Below are positions 51,190-59,809 of a stretch of 64,000 nt of DNA, one piece after another (positions within the stretch are counted from its first letter, which is position 1; every line of letters begins with the position of its first letter). This DNA comes from Tumebacillus amylolyticus. GTDB taxonomy: Bacteria > Bacillota > Bacilli > Tumebacillales > Tumebacillaceae. Location: contig NZ_JAEQNB010000002.1 in NCBI RefSeq assembly GCF_016722965.1, forward strand, positions 124,001 to 188,000, written 5' to 3'. Both the position numbers and the translations under genes were made by a program. The notes beneath the pieces were generated by a model. The model was not told the DNA's origin and did no database searches. It was given only the letters and a program-made list of their open reading frames with translations.

Positions 51190-51493
51190 GACATCCCTCC
51201 CCTCACAGGGTCCTCACCTGTACATGAGTCCCGTAAACTACCGAACGATACATCTCTTCATCTACTAGCTGAGTCGCCACTACCACCTCCTCCTCTTCAT
51301 TTATTCAAGAACAACCATAAAATACTCAAATTAGTGACTCCATATTTTTTTCGTTTTTAATACTGTTCGTTAATCGGCAATCATACAGTAGGATTATCCC
51401 GGGAAAATCAAATCTAAAAAAACCGCGTTTACACGAGGATTTCTCGTGTCCCGCTCCGAGCATGACCCAAAAACCTTCAAGAGGTGACAAAAA
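51190..51493. other. 304-base divergent gap between the surface protein and the collar genes
   Basis: Holds the ribosome site of the giant gene at its left end. A CATACAGTA sequence (51382-51390) matches the sigma-K -10 pattern, and a perfect hairpin ACACGAG-GATTT-CTCGTGT (51431-51449) lies in the leader of the collar genes. No coding frame with a ribosome site other than the collar gene itself. Confidence 0.5.
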
Positions 51494-52000
51494 ATGAGTG
51501 AACCCTACATGGGCGAAATTCGGATGTTTGCAGGCAATTTTGCTCCGGTTGGCTGGGCGTTGTGCCAAGGACAAGTACTCAGCATCGCGGAGTACGACGC
51601 GCTTTTTGCCCTGCTTGGAACCACGTATGGCGGTGATGGCGTTACCACGTTCGCCCTGCCGGACTTGCAAGGTCGTGTCCCGCTTCAGTCGAATTCCACC
51701 TACCCGCTCGGAGCCAAAGCAGGTTCCGAAACGGTTACGCTGATCACCAATCAACTGCCCGCCCATTCACATGCACCGCTCGCCACCACCGCACAGGGCA
51801 CACAAAACTCCCCCGGCAATGCGATCTGGGCCGCAACGGGTGTCACCGACTACTCGGACGGCAGCGGGTCGACTCCGGTCAACATGAGTCCACAAGCGAT
51901 CACCGCGGTGGGCGGCAATCAGCCGCATACCAACATGATGCCGACGTTGACCCTCTCGTTCATCATCGCACTGGAAGGCATCTTCCCGTCTCAAAACTAA
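51494..52000 (+). CDS. Phage-tail-collar (MdpB-like) protein, copy 1
   Basis: A 168-residue protein of the microcystin-dependent protein / tail-collar family. It starts MSEPYMGEIRMFAGNFAPVG and has the collar domain (WALCQGQVLSIAEYDALFAL, LLGTTYGGDGVTTFALPDLQ) in the first 65 residues, and a C-terminal beta region ending SFIIALEGIFPS. Such domains occur in tail fibres and in non-phage surface proteins. ATG at 51494 has AAGAGGTGAC upstream. Copies 2 and 3 follow within 19 bases each; there are no other phage genes. Confidence 0.88.
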   Translation: MSEPYMGEIRMFAGNFAPVGWALCQGQVLSIAEYDALFALLGTTYGGDGVTTFALPDLQGRVPLQSNSTYPLGAKAGSETVTLITNQLPAHSHAPLATTAQGTQNSPGNAIWAATGVTDYSDGSGSTPVNMSPQAITAVGGNQPHTNMMPTLTLSFIIALEGIFPSQN

Positions 52001-52016
52001 AAAAGGAGGAGTCAAC

Positions 52017-52514
52017 ATGTCGGAACAGTACCTTGGTGAAATTCGCTTGTTTGCCAACGGCTATGCCCCCCGCGGCTGGGCGCTCTGCGAAGGTCAAATT
52101 CTCTCGATTCAGCAAAATGCCGCGTTGTTCTCCCTGCTTGGAACCACCTACGGTGGAAATGGACAAACCACCTTCGCGTTGCCCGACCTGCGGGGTCGCG
52201 TGCCGATTCATTTCAATTCGAACCACCCGCTCGGAGCTTCGCAAGGAGAAGCCGCCCACACCTTGATCTCCACGGAGATCCCCATGCACACTCATCTCGC
52301 CCAAGGCTCGTCTGCAGCGGCAAGCGACATTTCTCCTCAGAACAACGTCTGGGCTACGCAAAGCAACCTCTACGGTCCCGCGTCCTCGCTCGCCCTGATG
52401 AACCCGGAATCCATCGCCGCCACCGGAGGCAGCCAACCGCATAACAACATGCAACCGTACTTATCCGTGAACTTTTGCATTGCACTGGTTGGAATTTACC
52501 CATCGCGCAACTAA
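52017..52514 (+). CDS. Phage-tail-collar (MdpB-like) protein, copy 2
   Basis: A 165-residue paralogue of the previous gene, 16 bases after it: MSEQYLGEIRLFANGYAPRG, GTTYGGNGQTTFALPDLRGR, ending SVNFCIALVGIYPSRN. AAAAGGAGGAGTCAAC precedes ATG 52017. The three copies differ mainly in the middle third, suggesting subunits of one fibre or complex. Confidence 0.88.
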   Translation: MSEQYLGEIRLFANGYAPRGWALCEGQILSIQQNAALFSLLGTTYGGNGQTTFALPDLRGRVPIHFNSNHPLGASQGEAAHTLISTEIPMHTHLAQGSSAAASDISPQNNVWATQSNLYGPASSLALMNPESIAATGGSQPHNNMQPYLSVNFCIALVGIYPSRN

Positions 52515-52532
52515 CAAGGAGGTTCAGACGAC

Positions 52533-53069
52533 ATGTCAGATCAATTTCTTGGAGAAATTCGAGTCTTTGCAGGCAACTTCGCTCCCAAGGGGTGGGCGTT
52601 CTGCAACGGTCAATTGCTTCCGATTTCGCAGAATACAGCGTTGTTCTCGATCCTCGGCACCCAATACGGCGGCGATGGCAAAGTGACGTTCGCACTGCCG
52701 AATCTGCAAGGCACCGCCCCGATGTGCCAAGGAGCGGGCGCCGGCCTGACTCCGCGTTCCATGGGTGAACTCGTTGGATCGGAGAATGTGACGCTCCTGA
52801 CCACAGAAATTCCGTCACACACCCACCAAGCCAAAGCGATCGCAGGGGCCGGCAACGCGACCGACCCGTCGAACCACTACTGGGCCGAAACTCCTTTTGA
52901 AGGACGTCACCCGGTCCAAACTCCACTCTACGCCCCGACCCCCGACCAAACGCTGAGCCCTGCCGCCCTCTCCGCAAGCGGCGGCAGTCAACCGCACAAC
53001 AACATGCAACCCTACCTCGCCCTCAACTTCATCATCGCGATGGAAGGCATCTTCCCGCCGCGGGGTTAG
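52533..53069 (+). CDS. Phage-tail-collar (MdpB-like) protein, copy 3
   Basis: A 178-residue paralogue, slightly longer in the middle: MSDQFLGEIRVFAGNFAPKG, GTQYGGDGKVTFALPNLQGT, ending NFIIAMEGIFPPRG. AAGGAGGTTCAGACGAC precedes ATG 52533, 18 bases after copy 2. A terminator follows. In related genomes such triplets are common and their role is unclear; they may be surface or secreted fibres. Confidence 0.88.
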   Translation: MSDQFLGEIRVFAGNFAPKGWAFCNGQLLPISQNTALFSILGTQYGGDGKVTFALPNLQGTAPMCQGAGAGLTPRSMGELVGSENVTLLTTEIPSHTHQAKAIAGAGNATDPSNHYWAETPFEGRHPVQTPLYAPTPDQTLSPAALSASGGSQPHNNMQPYLALNFIIAMEGIFPPRG

Positions 53070-53075
53070 GGTAGG

Positions 53076-53110
53076 AAAAAAGAGTCTGGTTCTCTACCAG
53101 ACTCTTTTTT
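53076..53110 (+). terminator. Terminator after the collar-gene triplet
   Basis: AAAGAGTCTGGT (53079-53090) pairs with ACCAGACTCTTT (53096-53107) around TCTCT, T run after. Confidence 0.93.
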
Positions 53111-53191
53111 CACGTCTTGACGCGGTCATCAAATGGGAATATGATGAATTTTGTTACATTTTTACATATCATAATTCAGAAGGTGATTAAT

Positions 53192-54196
53192 ATGAATAAA
53201 ACCCTTGTAGTCACTGTAACACTCTTGACCTCCATCAGCGCATTAACCACCACTTCTTACGCCTCCACGATGGGGGCGGCAAAAGCTTCCCAAGCAAATG
53301 ATCCCGTTCTGGTAGAAGCAGCGAAGAAAATCAACTCTGACATGACCGTCAATCTGCCGCCCAAGGGCTTCGATCCTCTTACGGCAACCGAGCAAGAACT
53401 ACGACAGTACGGATTCCCTCCAAAGCCGAAGGACTCAACCGAACTCAAAGTTTGGGAAGACCACATGAAACAAGCCAAAGAGTTTGTCTTCCCTAATCTG
53501 AGTGTAGAACCGCTCAAGAAAACTGCAGCCTATTATGACTCCAATATTTGGTCCGGTTATATCGCAAGCGCAGGATACGATGGTTGGTATTCTAAAGTGG
53601 CAGGAGGTTGGACTGTCCCGACTGTCACCAGTTCGACTCAAGATTCGGATGCAGCCTGCTGGGTGGGACTCGGCGGTCAGCAAAGCCGACTTTTGATCCA
53701 AGCAGGTACGATTTCAGAAGCCACGACGCACTGGTTAAGCTCGACCACCAGTACGAACTACGCGTTCTGGGAGATGCTTCCGAGCTACCCCAGTGTACAA
53801 AAAATCACAGGGCTACCAGTCTCGCCTGGTCAACTGATCTATACGCACATCAACTATGTCTCCAACGGTGCAGAGTTCTATGTGCAAAATCAATCAACTG
53901 GGCAATATACCTCCTTTGTCATGGGCAATGCCGCACAGAACTATGACGGCAATACGGCCGAATGGATCATGGAGAGAACAACCTCGAATAAAACGGCCAC
54001 CGCTCTAGCTAACTTCAGCTATAACAACTACAACAGTTCTTTTGCAGGTACAAACAGTGTTTCAAAATCGGCCGGCGCATGGAGTGCAGCTGCCTTCCGC
54101 ATGTTCAACACGGGCACAAACAAACAACTCGCACACCCAGGTGCGCTTGATTCTGCAGGTACAAACTTTACCGTGTTCTGGGACAACTATCTCTAA
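53192..54196 (+). CDS. Secreted glutamic peptidase of the G1 (eqolisin) family
   Basis: A 334-residue exported protein. Residues 1-24 are a signal peptide (TLVVTVTLLTSISALTTTSY), about 25-110 a charged propeptide-like region, then the lectin-like catalytic domain. The family blocks are NIWSGYIASAG (119-127), GGWTVPTV (138-145), CWVGLGG (156-162), LIQAGT (168-173), AFWEMLP and AEWIMER (256-262). By comparison with scytalidoglutamic peptidase the catalytic glutamine is Q170 and glutamate E261. Family members are acid-active endopeptidases, usually made as zymogens. ATG at 53192 has GAAGGTGATTAAT upstream. It overlaps the next gene by one base (TAATG). Confidence 0.9.
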   Translation: MNKTLVVTVTLLTSISALTTTSYASTMGAAKASQANDPVLVEAAKKINSDMTVNLPPKGFDPLTATEQELRQYGFPPKPKDSTELKVWEDHMKQAKEFVFPNLSVEPLKKTAAYYDSNIWSGYIASAGYDGWYSKVAGGWTVPTVTSSTQDSDAACWVGLGGQQSRLLIQAGTISEATTHWLSSTTSTNYAFWEMLPSYPSVQKITGLPVSPGQLIYTHINYVSNGAEFYVQNQSTGQYTSFVMGNAAQNYDGNTAEWIMERTTSNKTATALANFSYNNYNSSFAGTNSVSKSAGAWSAAAFRMFNTGTNKQLAHPGALDSAGTNFTVFWDNYL

Positions 54197-54702
54197 TGCC
54201 TAGTCGCAAGAAGTTCGTTGCTTGGTCACTCACTTTCTTGCTCGTCTTCACGGCTATAGCCGGAGTCTTCACCTACCAACATCATGCAAAAAGCGTTCAG
54301 AAAACCCAACTTGAACAACAACGAGAAACGGAAGTAATTAAAGCCTTCCTATCCGCTTTGGCGCATGTTTCATATCAGGACACAGACTCTCTCGATCTGC
54401 TGTCGAAGTTCACACTGCCCGAAGACCTACCTCTTGTAAAAGAGGAACTGTCGCCACTCCTAACTCAAGTCAAGCAACATCAATGGGTTGGTCAAGACGA
54501 TATGTCCATTGTCTCGTTTGGAACGAGAGCGAACGGGCACTCGGAGTATCATTGTAATGTAGCCTTGACGATGCGTAGCGACCAAACGGGGGTTATCTCA
54601 ACGTATGCTAACCTACTACTGATCAACGTCAAAAAGGGTCCAAACGGCGAATATGTACTTGCTGGTATCACGCAAGACAACGTGGCTACCCAGACGAACT
54701 GA
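54196..54702 (+). CDS. Membrane-anchored protein of unknown function coupled to the G1 peptidase, paralogue 1
   Basis: A 168-residue protein with an N-terminal membrane anchor (VAWSLTFLLVFTAIAGVFTY) and an outer domain. Its ATG overlaps the peptidase stop by one base, so the two are made together. It shares blocks with the next gene: HVSYQDTDSLD against SLSYQDSEPFA, KQHQWVGQDD against RKNQWIGTGS, and SEYHCNVALTMRSDQTG against LSYHCETLFFFRDPTG. Family not recognised. A role as inhibitor, chaperone or receptor of the peptidase is a guess from coupling. Confidence 0.75.
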   Translation: MPSRKKFVAWSLTFLLVFTAIAGVFTYQHHAKSVQKTQLEQQRETEVIKAFLSALAHVSYQDTDSLDLLSKFTLPEDLPLVKEELSPLLTQVKQHQWVGQDDMSIVSFGTRANGHSEYHCNVALTMRSDQTGVISTYANLLLINVKKGPNGEYVLAGITQDNVATQTN

Positions 54703-54762
54703 ATCCTCGCACAGGTCATATAAAAAAAGGCTCGGTCTCCCGCAGGAGGCCAAGGTTCTCTT

Positions 54763-55260
54763 TTGAAGAAAAAAGTCCTCACCTGGGCTCTTGGCTTGAC
54801 GATGTCCGCAACCCTCGTACTCGGATATCTCGTATTTCACCAACATGAAGTGAAGATACAACAAGAGGTCCTCCTGCAACAAAACGGGGCAGCGTTCGTC
54901 CAAAACTGTTTCGAGAAACTAGGCTCCCTATCGTACCAAGACTCGGAACCCTTTGCTCCACTTCAAAGGTATGGTTCCAATGAAAATGGGTCTCCTGCAC
55001 GTATCTACTTAGATCACTTTCTAGAAATCATCCGAAAAAATCAGTGGATCGGCACCGGAAGTCATACCACAGTGACGTATGAGTACGAATCAGATGGCAA
55101 CTTGTCCTACCATTGTGAGACGTTATTTTTCTTCCGTGACCCTACCGGAAAGCAGGTCTTGCATACTGAACTCCTTGGTGCCAGTATCAAACAGGATCGA
55201 CCGGACCATTTCGTACTGGTCTCCGTCATAAATGATCCTGTTGGAGCAAGACTTCCTTAA
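54763..55260 (+). CDS. Membrane-anchored protein of unknown function, paralogue 2
   Basis: A 165-residue paralogue of the preceding gene: anchor TWALGLTMSATLVLGYLVFH, then YQDSEPFAPLQRY, QWIGTGSHTT and YHCETLFFFRDPTGK. The start is TTG at 54763, with AAGG seven bases and AGGAGG thirteen bases upstream. It lies 60 bases after paralogue 1 and ends at a terminator, so the peptidase and the two proteins form one operon. The gap contains no other frame. Confidence 0.72.
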   Translation: MKKKVLTWALGLTMSATLVLGYLVFHQHEVKIQQEVLLQQNGAAFVQNCFEKLGSLSYQDSEPFAPLQRYGSNENGSPARIYLDHFLEIIRKNQWIGTGSHTTVTYEYESDGNLSYHCETLFFFRDPTGKQVLHTELLGASIKQDRPDHFVLVSVINDPVGARLP

Positions 55261-55263
55261 TCC

Positions 55264-55299
55264 AAAAACCCCTTCCAAACCAATTGGAAGGGGTTTTTA
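55264..55299. terminator. Bidirectional terminator between the peptidase operon and the K+ channel
   Basis: AAAAACCCCTTCC pairs with GGAAGGGGTTTTT around AAACCAATT. Confidence 0.93.
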
Positions 55300-55305
55300 C
55301 CTACA

Positions 55306-56334
55306 TCACTTCACCAACCGCCGATACGTCTCCTGATCACAGATCACAAACAACGAAACACCGTCCGGAATCACTTCATCCAGCCTCCGATTGATACTCT
55401 GCTGCGTACTGTCTGAAATCAGTGTCGCTCCTTCTTGCAGCAACTCCGTACACGCATCTCGGTAGGTGTTCCAGTGCGGTTTCTTCCGAAGTTCGTGGAG
55501 TTCGTCTCCTTGCCCGCGTTTCAAGAGTTGGGATAGCAAGTTTGAAGTCCCCGGGAAAAACGCAGAGCGAACTGCCAACTGCGCAATCGTATCATGACCC
55601 AGAATGAACTCATCGACTTTCACATGCTGGAAGTTCGGCAGGTTCTCCTCATCCTTGATCTCGACGATTGTATGTACATGGTTGTACTTCCGTTCGATAG
55701 CCGTGGCGATCAGCAGCGTCTTGCCGTCGATGAAGGAAGCGTCCCGAATCACGACCTGGTTCTCGGTGACGTCGTTTGCGAAAATAAACACCGCTCGTGC
55801 CGCCCCCAAGTTGGCGAATTCGAGGACTTCTGATTTGACGGGGTTGCCTTGGATATAATGCACGCGAGGATGTTGGATCGGTGTTTTCTCCAAGGTATCA
55901 ATAAGCACGATTTCTGCCTTGGGATCCGTTTTGAGGATTTCGTGAATGGCGAGTTCCGAATGTTTGCTCCAATCCACGATGACGAAGTGATTTTGTCCGG
56001 CGAACTTCAATTTCCCTTCCTCCTTCTTGCGCTGGTAGACGAACAGTGCATCGACCACTTTGCTGATGGTGACCGAGATCAGACCAATCCCGAAGACGTA
56101 CAAAAAAATACCCAAACACTTGCCCGCCACCGTATTCGGATAAAAATCACCATACCCCACCGTCGTCAAGGTGGTCATCACCCACCAAAACCCGTTAAAA
56201 GGCCGCTCGAACGTCTCCGGCTCCAACCAATACGCCATCCACGAAGAGACCACGATCAAAAAAGCCGCCATGCCAAAAATGAGCCCGTTGCTCATTCGCA
56301 TGATCCGTACAAACAATTTCGTGAAAAAAATCAT
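55306..56334 (-). CDS. Potassium channel with TrkA-N domain (YugO-like)
   Basis: A 342-residue channel: two membrane helices (15-35 and 72-96) flanking a pore loop with the selectivity filter TTVGYGD, then a cytoplasmic TrkA-N Rossmann domain (KFAGQNHFVIVDWSKHSELA, about 108-230) and a C-terminal regulatory region. The missing glycine-rich G-x-G-x-x-G in the Rossmann loop (VDWSKHS) is as in some YugO-like members. In Bacillus subtilis YugO releases K+ in biofilm electrical signalling. ATG at 56334, preceded by AAGGAGG. Confidence 0.92.
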   Translation of the reverse strand: MIFFTKLFVRIMRMSNGLIFGMAAFLIVVSSWMAYWLEPETFERPFNGFWWVMTTLTTVGYGDFYPNTVAGKCLGIFLYVFGIGLISVTISKVVDALFVYQRKKEEGKLKFAGQNHFVIVDWSKHSELAIHEILKTDPKAEIVLIDTLEKTPIQHPRVHYIQGNPVKSEVLEFANLGAARAVFIFANDVTENQVVIRDASFIDGKTLLIATAIERKYNHVHTIVEIKDEENLPNFQHVKVDEFILGHDTIAQLAVRSAFFPGTSNLLSQLLKRGQGDELHELRKKPHWNTYRDACTELLQEGATLISDSTQQSINRRLDEVIPDGVSLFVICDQETYRRLVK

Positions 56335-56459
56335 CGCTGCCTCCTTGCCGGACGGCTCTCCATATTCAAACGTTGTGACAATTCGTAGTGTTTATACGCA
56401 AATACAAGTATTTTCCTTCTATATTATTATACTCCCCTATTTTGAAAAAGGGGTACATG

Positions 56460-56498
56460 AAAAAACCCTTCCGACACCACTCCGGAAGGGTTTCTTCG
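56460..56498. terminator. Terminator after the DHA2 transporter
   Basis: AAACCCTTCCG pairs with CCGGAAGGGTTT, A run before and T-rich after. Confidence 0.85.
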
Positions 56499-56513
56499 TG
56501 TTTCATTTATTCG

Positions 56514-58046
56514 TTAGAGGGCTTTTTTGGCAACCTTGACCTTCTCCGGGACGATCATGCGATCGTTGCCCATCATCAGTACGAAGACGAACGCCAGCAC
56601 CGCCGGGATCAGCGCCCAAACGAACGTGTGCGCGATCGAAGAAGAGAGGGCGTCGGTGATCTTGGACAAGATCGGGGCCGGGATTTGCGCACGGCCATCC
56701 GGAGAGAGCAGAGCTCGCGGGTCCATGTTGGCAAACGAACTGGGCTCTCCACTGCCGCCCGTTCCTGCGAACGCATCTTGCAGATCTTTGGTGAACACGT
56801 TGCGTTGCAAGATGCCGTAGATCGTCACCCCAATCGTCATGCCAAACGAACGCACGAACGAAGAAGTGGACGAGGCGGTGCCGCGCTCCCAGTCTTCCAT
56901 GCCTTGAATCGAAGCCATGCCGACCACGGAGAAGGAGAAGCCAATCCCCACTCCGATGACGATCATATACAGGGTCACCATCAACTTCGATGTGTCAGCG
57001 GTGAGCGTTCCGAGCAGATACGTCCCGACCAGCAAGATGACGGCCGATACGATCATAATGTTGCGATACTTGACTTTCTGCGCGGACATCCCGCCGATTT
57101 GCGCGGCAAATACAGAACCGAGCATCAACGGCAGCAAGATCAGACCGGAGTTGGTCGCCGTCCCGCCTTGCACACCTTGGATGAAGATCGGGATGTACAC
57201 CGTCGCCACGATCATCGAAATTCCATAGAAAAAGCCCACTGCCGTACTCGCGGCAAACAACCGGCGTCGGAACAAAGCGAACGGCAAGATCGGTTCCTCC
57301 GCCCGACGTTCTGCGATCAGAAACGCCACCAACAGCACCGCAAATCCGGCAAACAAACTCCAGATCGGAGCCGAGTTCCACTCGTACTTGTTGCCGCCAA
57401 GTTCCAGCGCGAACATCAAGCAGACGACCGATCCGACGAGCGTAATCGCGCCGGCCCAGTCGATTTTTTGCCGAGCGTGTTCAATCGATTCCTTATAGAA
57501 CACCCCGATCAGAATCACGGCGATCAACCCGAGCGGCAGGTTGATGTAGAAACACCAATGCCAACCGAACGACTCCGTGATCCACGCGCCAAGCAACGGG
57601 CCGAAGATGCTGGACATGCCGAACACCGCGCCGAACAGACCGCCGATTTTGCCCCGGCTCTCCATCGGAATCACGTCAAAAATGATCGTGAACGCAATCG
57701 GCATCAACGCACCGCCGCCAATCCCTTGAATCGCGCGGTAGATGCTGAGCTGCACCAAGGAAGTCGCCGTCCCGCACAAGATGGACCCCAGAAGGAACAC
57801 AATAAGTCCAAACATGAAAAATCGCTTGCGTCCGTACATATCGGACAGCTTCCCAAAAATCGGCATGCCCGCCATCTCGGCGACCATGTAGGCGGATGTG
57901 ACCCAGACGATTTTGTCGAGCCCCCCGAGATCGGAGACGATCGTGCCCATCGCCGTTGCGACGATCGTGTTGTCCATCGCCGCCATCAAGATGCCAAGCA
58001 TCAGTCCAACCATGATCAGACCGAATCGATTTCCTTTTTGTGTCAT
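56514..58046 (-). CDS. MFS exporter, DHA2 (14-TM) family
   Basis: A 510-residue drug/proton antiporter of the EmrB/QacA family. Motif LDKIVWVTSAYMVAEMAGMP and the loop GKLSDMYGRKRFF (G-x-L-x-D-x-x-G-R-K/R) after helix 2, and motif C-like GGLFGAVFGMSSIFGPLLGA are visible. Fourteen hydrophobic segments. ATG at 58046 with GGAGGGGG upstream. No EmrA-like partner or regulator is next to it. Probably exports drugs or toxic metabolites. Confidence 0.92.
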   Translation of the reverse strand: MTQKGNRFGLIMVGLMLGILMAAMDNTIVATAMGTIVSDLGGLDKIVWVTSAYMVAEMAGMPIFGKLSDMYGRKRFFMFGLIVFLLGSILCGTATSLVQLSIYRAIQGIGGGALMPIAFTIIFDVIPMESRGKIGGLFGAVFGMSSIFGPLLGAWITESFGWHWCFYINLPLGLIAVILIGVFYKESIEHARQKIDWAGAITLVGSVVCLMFALELGGNKYEWNSAPIWSLFAGFAVLLVAFLIAERRAEEPILPFALFRRRLFAASTAVGFFYGISMIVATVYIPIFIQGVQGGTATNSGLILLPLMLGSVFAAQIGGMSAQKVKYRNIMIVSAVILLVGTYLLGTLTADTSKLMVTLYMIVIGVGIGFSFSVVGMASIQGMEDWERGTASSTSSFVRSFGMTIGVTIYGILQRNVFTKDLQDAFAGTGGSGEPSSFANMDPRALLSPDGRAQIPAPILSKITDALSSSIAHTFVWALIPAVLAFVFVLMMGNDRMIVPEKVKVAKKAL

Positions 58047-58135
58047 GCGGCAGATCCCCCTCCATTCGCTTTCGTCTCTCCTACTGTACCAATCCCTGGC
58101 TGCGTCTGACTTCCGCCCTTAGACGGAGGTTTTGT

Positions 58136-58173
58136 AAAAAAACACCCCTCGACGCGAGCGTCGAAGGGTGTTC
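58136..58173. terminator. Terminator after the mtn-YqcI-permease transcript
   Basis: AACACCCCTCGACGC pairs with GCGTCGAAGGGTGTT with one mismatch; T run on the minus strand. Confidence 0.82.
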
Positions 58174-58187
58174 GTTGTCTTCCTCGA

Positions 58188-59474
58188 TCAGGCATTCTGG
58201 TGCGTTTGCACGCCTTGCCCTTTTCGCAAACCGGACACTGTGAACCCGATGGCCAACAAGCCGAGCGGGTACAGAATCCACCATGTGAACGTCCCCATGA
58301 CGAGGATGACGATCAACAGCGTGAGGACGCCGAAAATCTTGAAGGAAGTCCGCTTGACCAACTTCAGATACGCGAGCACGCTCAGGCCGTACAGCAGGAA
58401 AAAGTTCTGACCCGCCACTTGCAACAGCGACTGCAGAGAAATGATCTTCGCCGCAGACAGAGCCACCACGCCGGAGAACACGAGGAACACTGTGATCAGT
58501 GCAACACGCGGACTTTGCGACTTGGAATCAACAGTGCTCAGCGCGCGAGGCAGCAAGCCTTCACGTGCCGAAGCAAACACCAACCGCGACGCGGCCCACA
58601 TCGCCCCGACCAAGTTCGCCGCGATGATCACCACGCCAAGCACCCCGACGAGTTGCGAGCTTGCCTTGCCCAAGAAGGAGAACAGCAGGGCGGAGACCGG
58701 TGCCGTTGCGACACGCGCATCTGTCGGAGAGAGCGTCAATTGCACAGCGAGCGCAATCCCCAGATAGAGCACGATGACGCTCAAGAAACTGACGGTGACT
58801 GCAATCGGGAAGTCACGCTTGGGATTGCGGTACTCTTCCGCTGTGAACGACAGCATCTCCCACCCCGTGTAGGCAAAAAACACCATGCCCATCACCGAGA
58901 GTCCCTTCGTCCATTCCGAAATCGGCGCAACTCCGCTGCCTGCGTTCGTATCGCCAAAAATCAACGCAGCACCCGCGACGACAGCGAGCAAAACCACGAG
59001 GGTCACAGCCAAAATCTGCTGGATGCGCCCCGATACTTTGGCACCGAAGTAATTGACCAGCGCCGCCATGATCAACAGGCCGAAGGTCGCGGCGATTCCC
59101 GTGCCTTCCCCGCCGTTCACCGCCGCCGCAAAGTAATTGCCCCCCGTCGTGGCAATCGCCGGAATCCCGAGCGAGAACGTGCCGAGCAACAACACTTCGG
59201 TCGCCGCACCGGCCCGTCTGGAAAAACCGGCTTGCACGAAGCCCGCAATCCCCCCCGCACTCGGGAAGTTTGCCCCCAAGTAGGCGAAGATGACGAGGAG
59301 CGGGATGACGATCAGCGCGTCGACGATCCACGAATAGAGCGCCGCTCCGTTCGCTTGCTGATAGGCCAAGCCAGGGAGAACCAGCAGACCGCTTCCCACC
59401 ACGATGGTGATGGCAAGACCGATAGCTTGTCCAACTGTCAGAGTTTTTGCCAGTTCTGTGGAGTTCTTGCTCAT
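58188..59474 (-). CDS. APC-family amino-acid permease (YjeH-like, second copy)
   Basis: A 428-residue membrane protein with about twelve hydrophobic segments, starting with AIGLAITIVVGSGLLVLPGL (APC signature) and having FFAYTGWEMLSFTAEEYRNP in the TM6 region. It is a distant paralogue of the gene at 10570. The start overlaps the upstream cupin stop by four bases. The operon context (cupin, YqcI protein, methionine salvage upstream) makes sulfur amino-acid transport plausible but unproven. Confidence 0.86.
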   Translation of the reverse strand: MSKNSTELAKTLTVGQAIGLAITIVVGSGLLVLPGLAYQQANGAALYSWIVDALIVIPLLVIFAYLGANFPSAGGIAGFVQAGFSRRAGAATEVLLLGTFSLGIPAIATTGGNYFAAAVNGGEGTGIAATFGLLIMAALVNYFGAKVSGRIQQILAVTLVVLLAVVAGAALIFGDTNAGSGVAPISEWTKGLSVMGMVFFAYTGWEMLSFTAEEYRNPKRDFPIAVTVSFLSVIVLYLGIALAVQLTLSPTDARVATAPVSALLFSFLGKASSQLVGVLGVVIIAANLVGAMWAASRLVFASAREGLLPRALSTVDSKSQSPRVALITVFLVFSGVVALSAAKIISLQSLLQVAGQNFFLLYGLSVLAYLKLVKRTSFKIFGVLTLLIVILVMGTFTWWILYPLGLLAIGFTVSGLRKGQGVQTHQNA

Positions 59475-59794
59475 GCAGACTTCATCTCCATCAATTTAAT
59501 GATGTAGAGACAGCCTTCATCTCCCGCGATGGAGGAATGCAAGGTACCTGCCGGAAGCAACAGACGATCTCCCGAATCACAAGTCCAAGACTGTTCCCCG
59601 ATGGTGAACGTGATCGTGCCGTCGATAATCAACAGCGTTTCATCGACCGGATGCGTATGCGTGGGATGTTCGCGGTTCGGCGTATCCCGTTGAACTTCTA
59701 CAGAACCGGTGATCGGCAACAATTCCATGACGGCTTCTTCCATGGTGACGCGAGAGCCGCGCACGATTTCCGGTGTGGCAAAGCGAGTGGTCAT
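59471..59794 (-). CDS. Small cupin protein
   Basis: A 107-residue single-domain cupin. The metal motif is HTHPVDETLLIIDGTITF (H-x-H-x-x-x-E-x-x-x-x-x-x-G) and the second LLLPAGTLHSS. ATG at 59794 with AGGAG upstream, 15 bases after the YqcI-like gene stop and overlapping the permease start by four bases. Substrate unknown. Confidence 0.85.
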   Translation of the reverse strand: MTTRFATPEIVRGSRVTMEEAVMELLPITGSVEVQRDTPNREHPTHTHPVDETLLIIDGTITFTIGEQSWTCDSGDRLLLPAGTLHSSIAGDEGCLYIIKLMEMKSA

Positions 59795-59809
59795 GATCTT
59801 ACACTCCTT

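Noticed and set aside
51494-53069. Prophage or tailocin
   Set aside because: Only collar-domain proteins are present; no capsid, tail tube, sheath, lysis, integrase or portal genes, and neighbours are ordinary cell genes.
56388-58109. 573-codon plus-strand frame opposite the DHA2 transporter
   Set aside because: Highly charged arginine/histidine-rich translation typical of antisense to a membrane-protein gene; no ribosome site; crosses a terminator.
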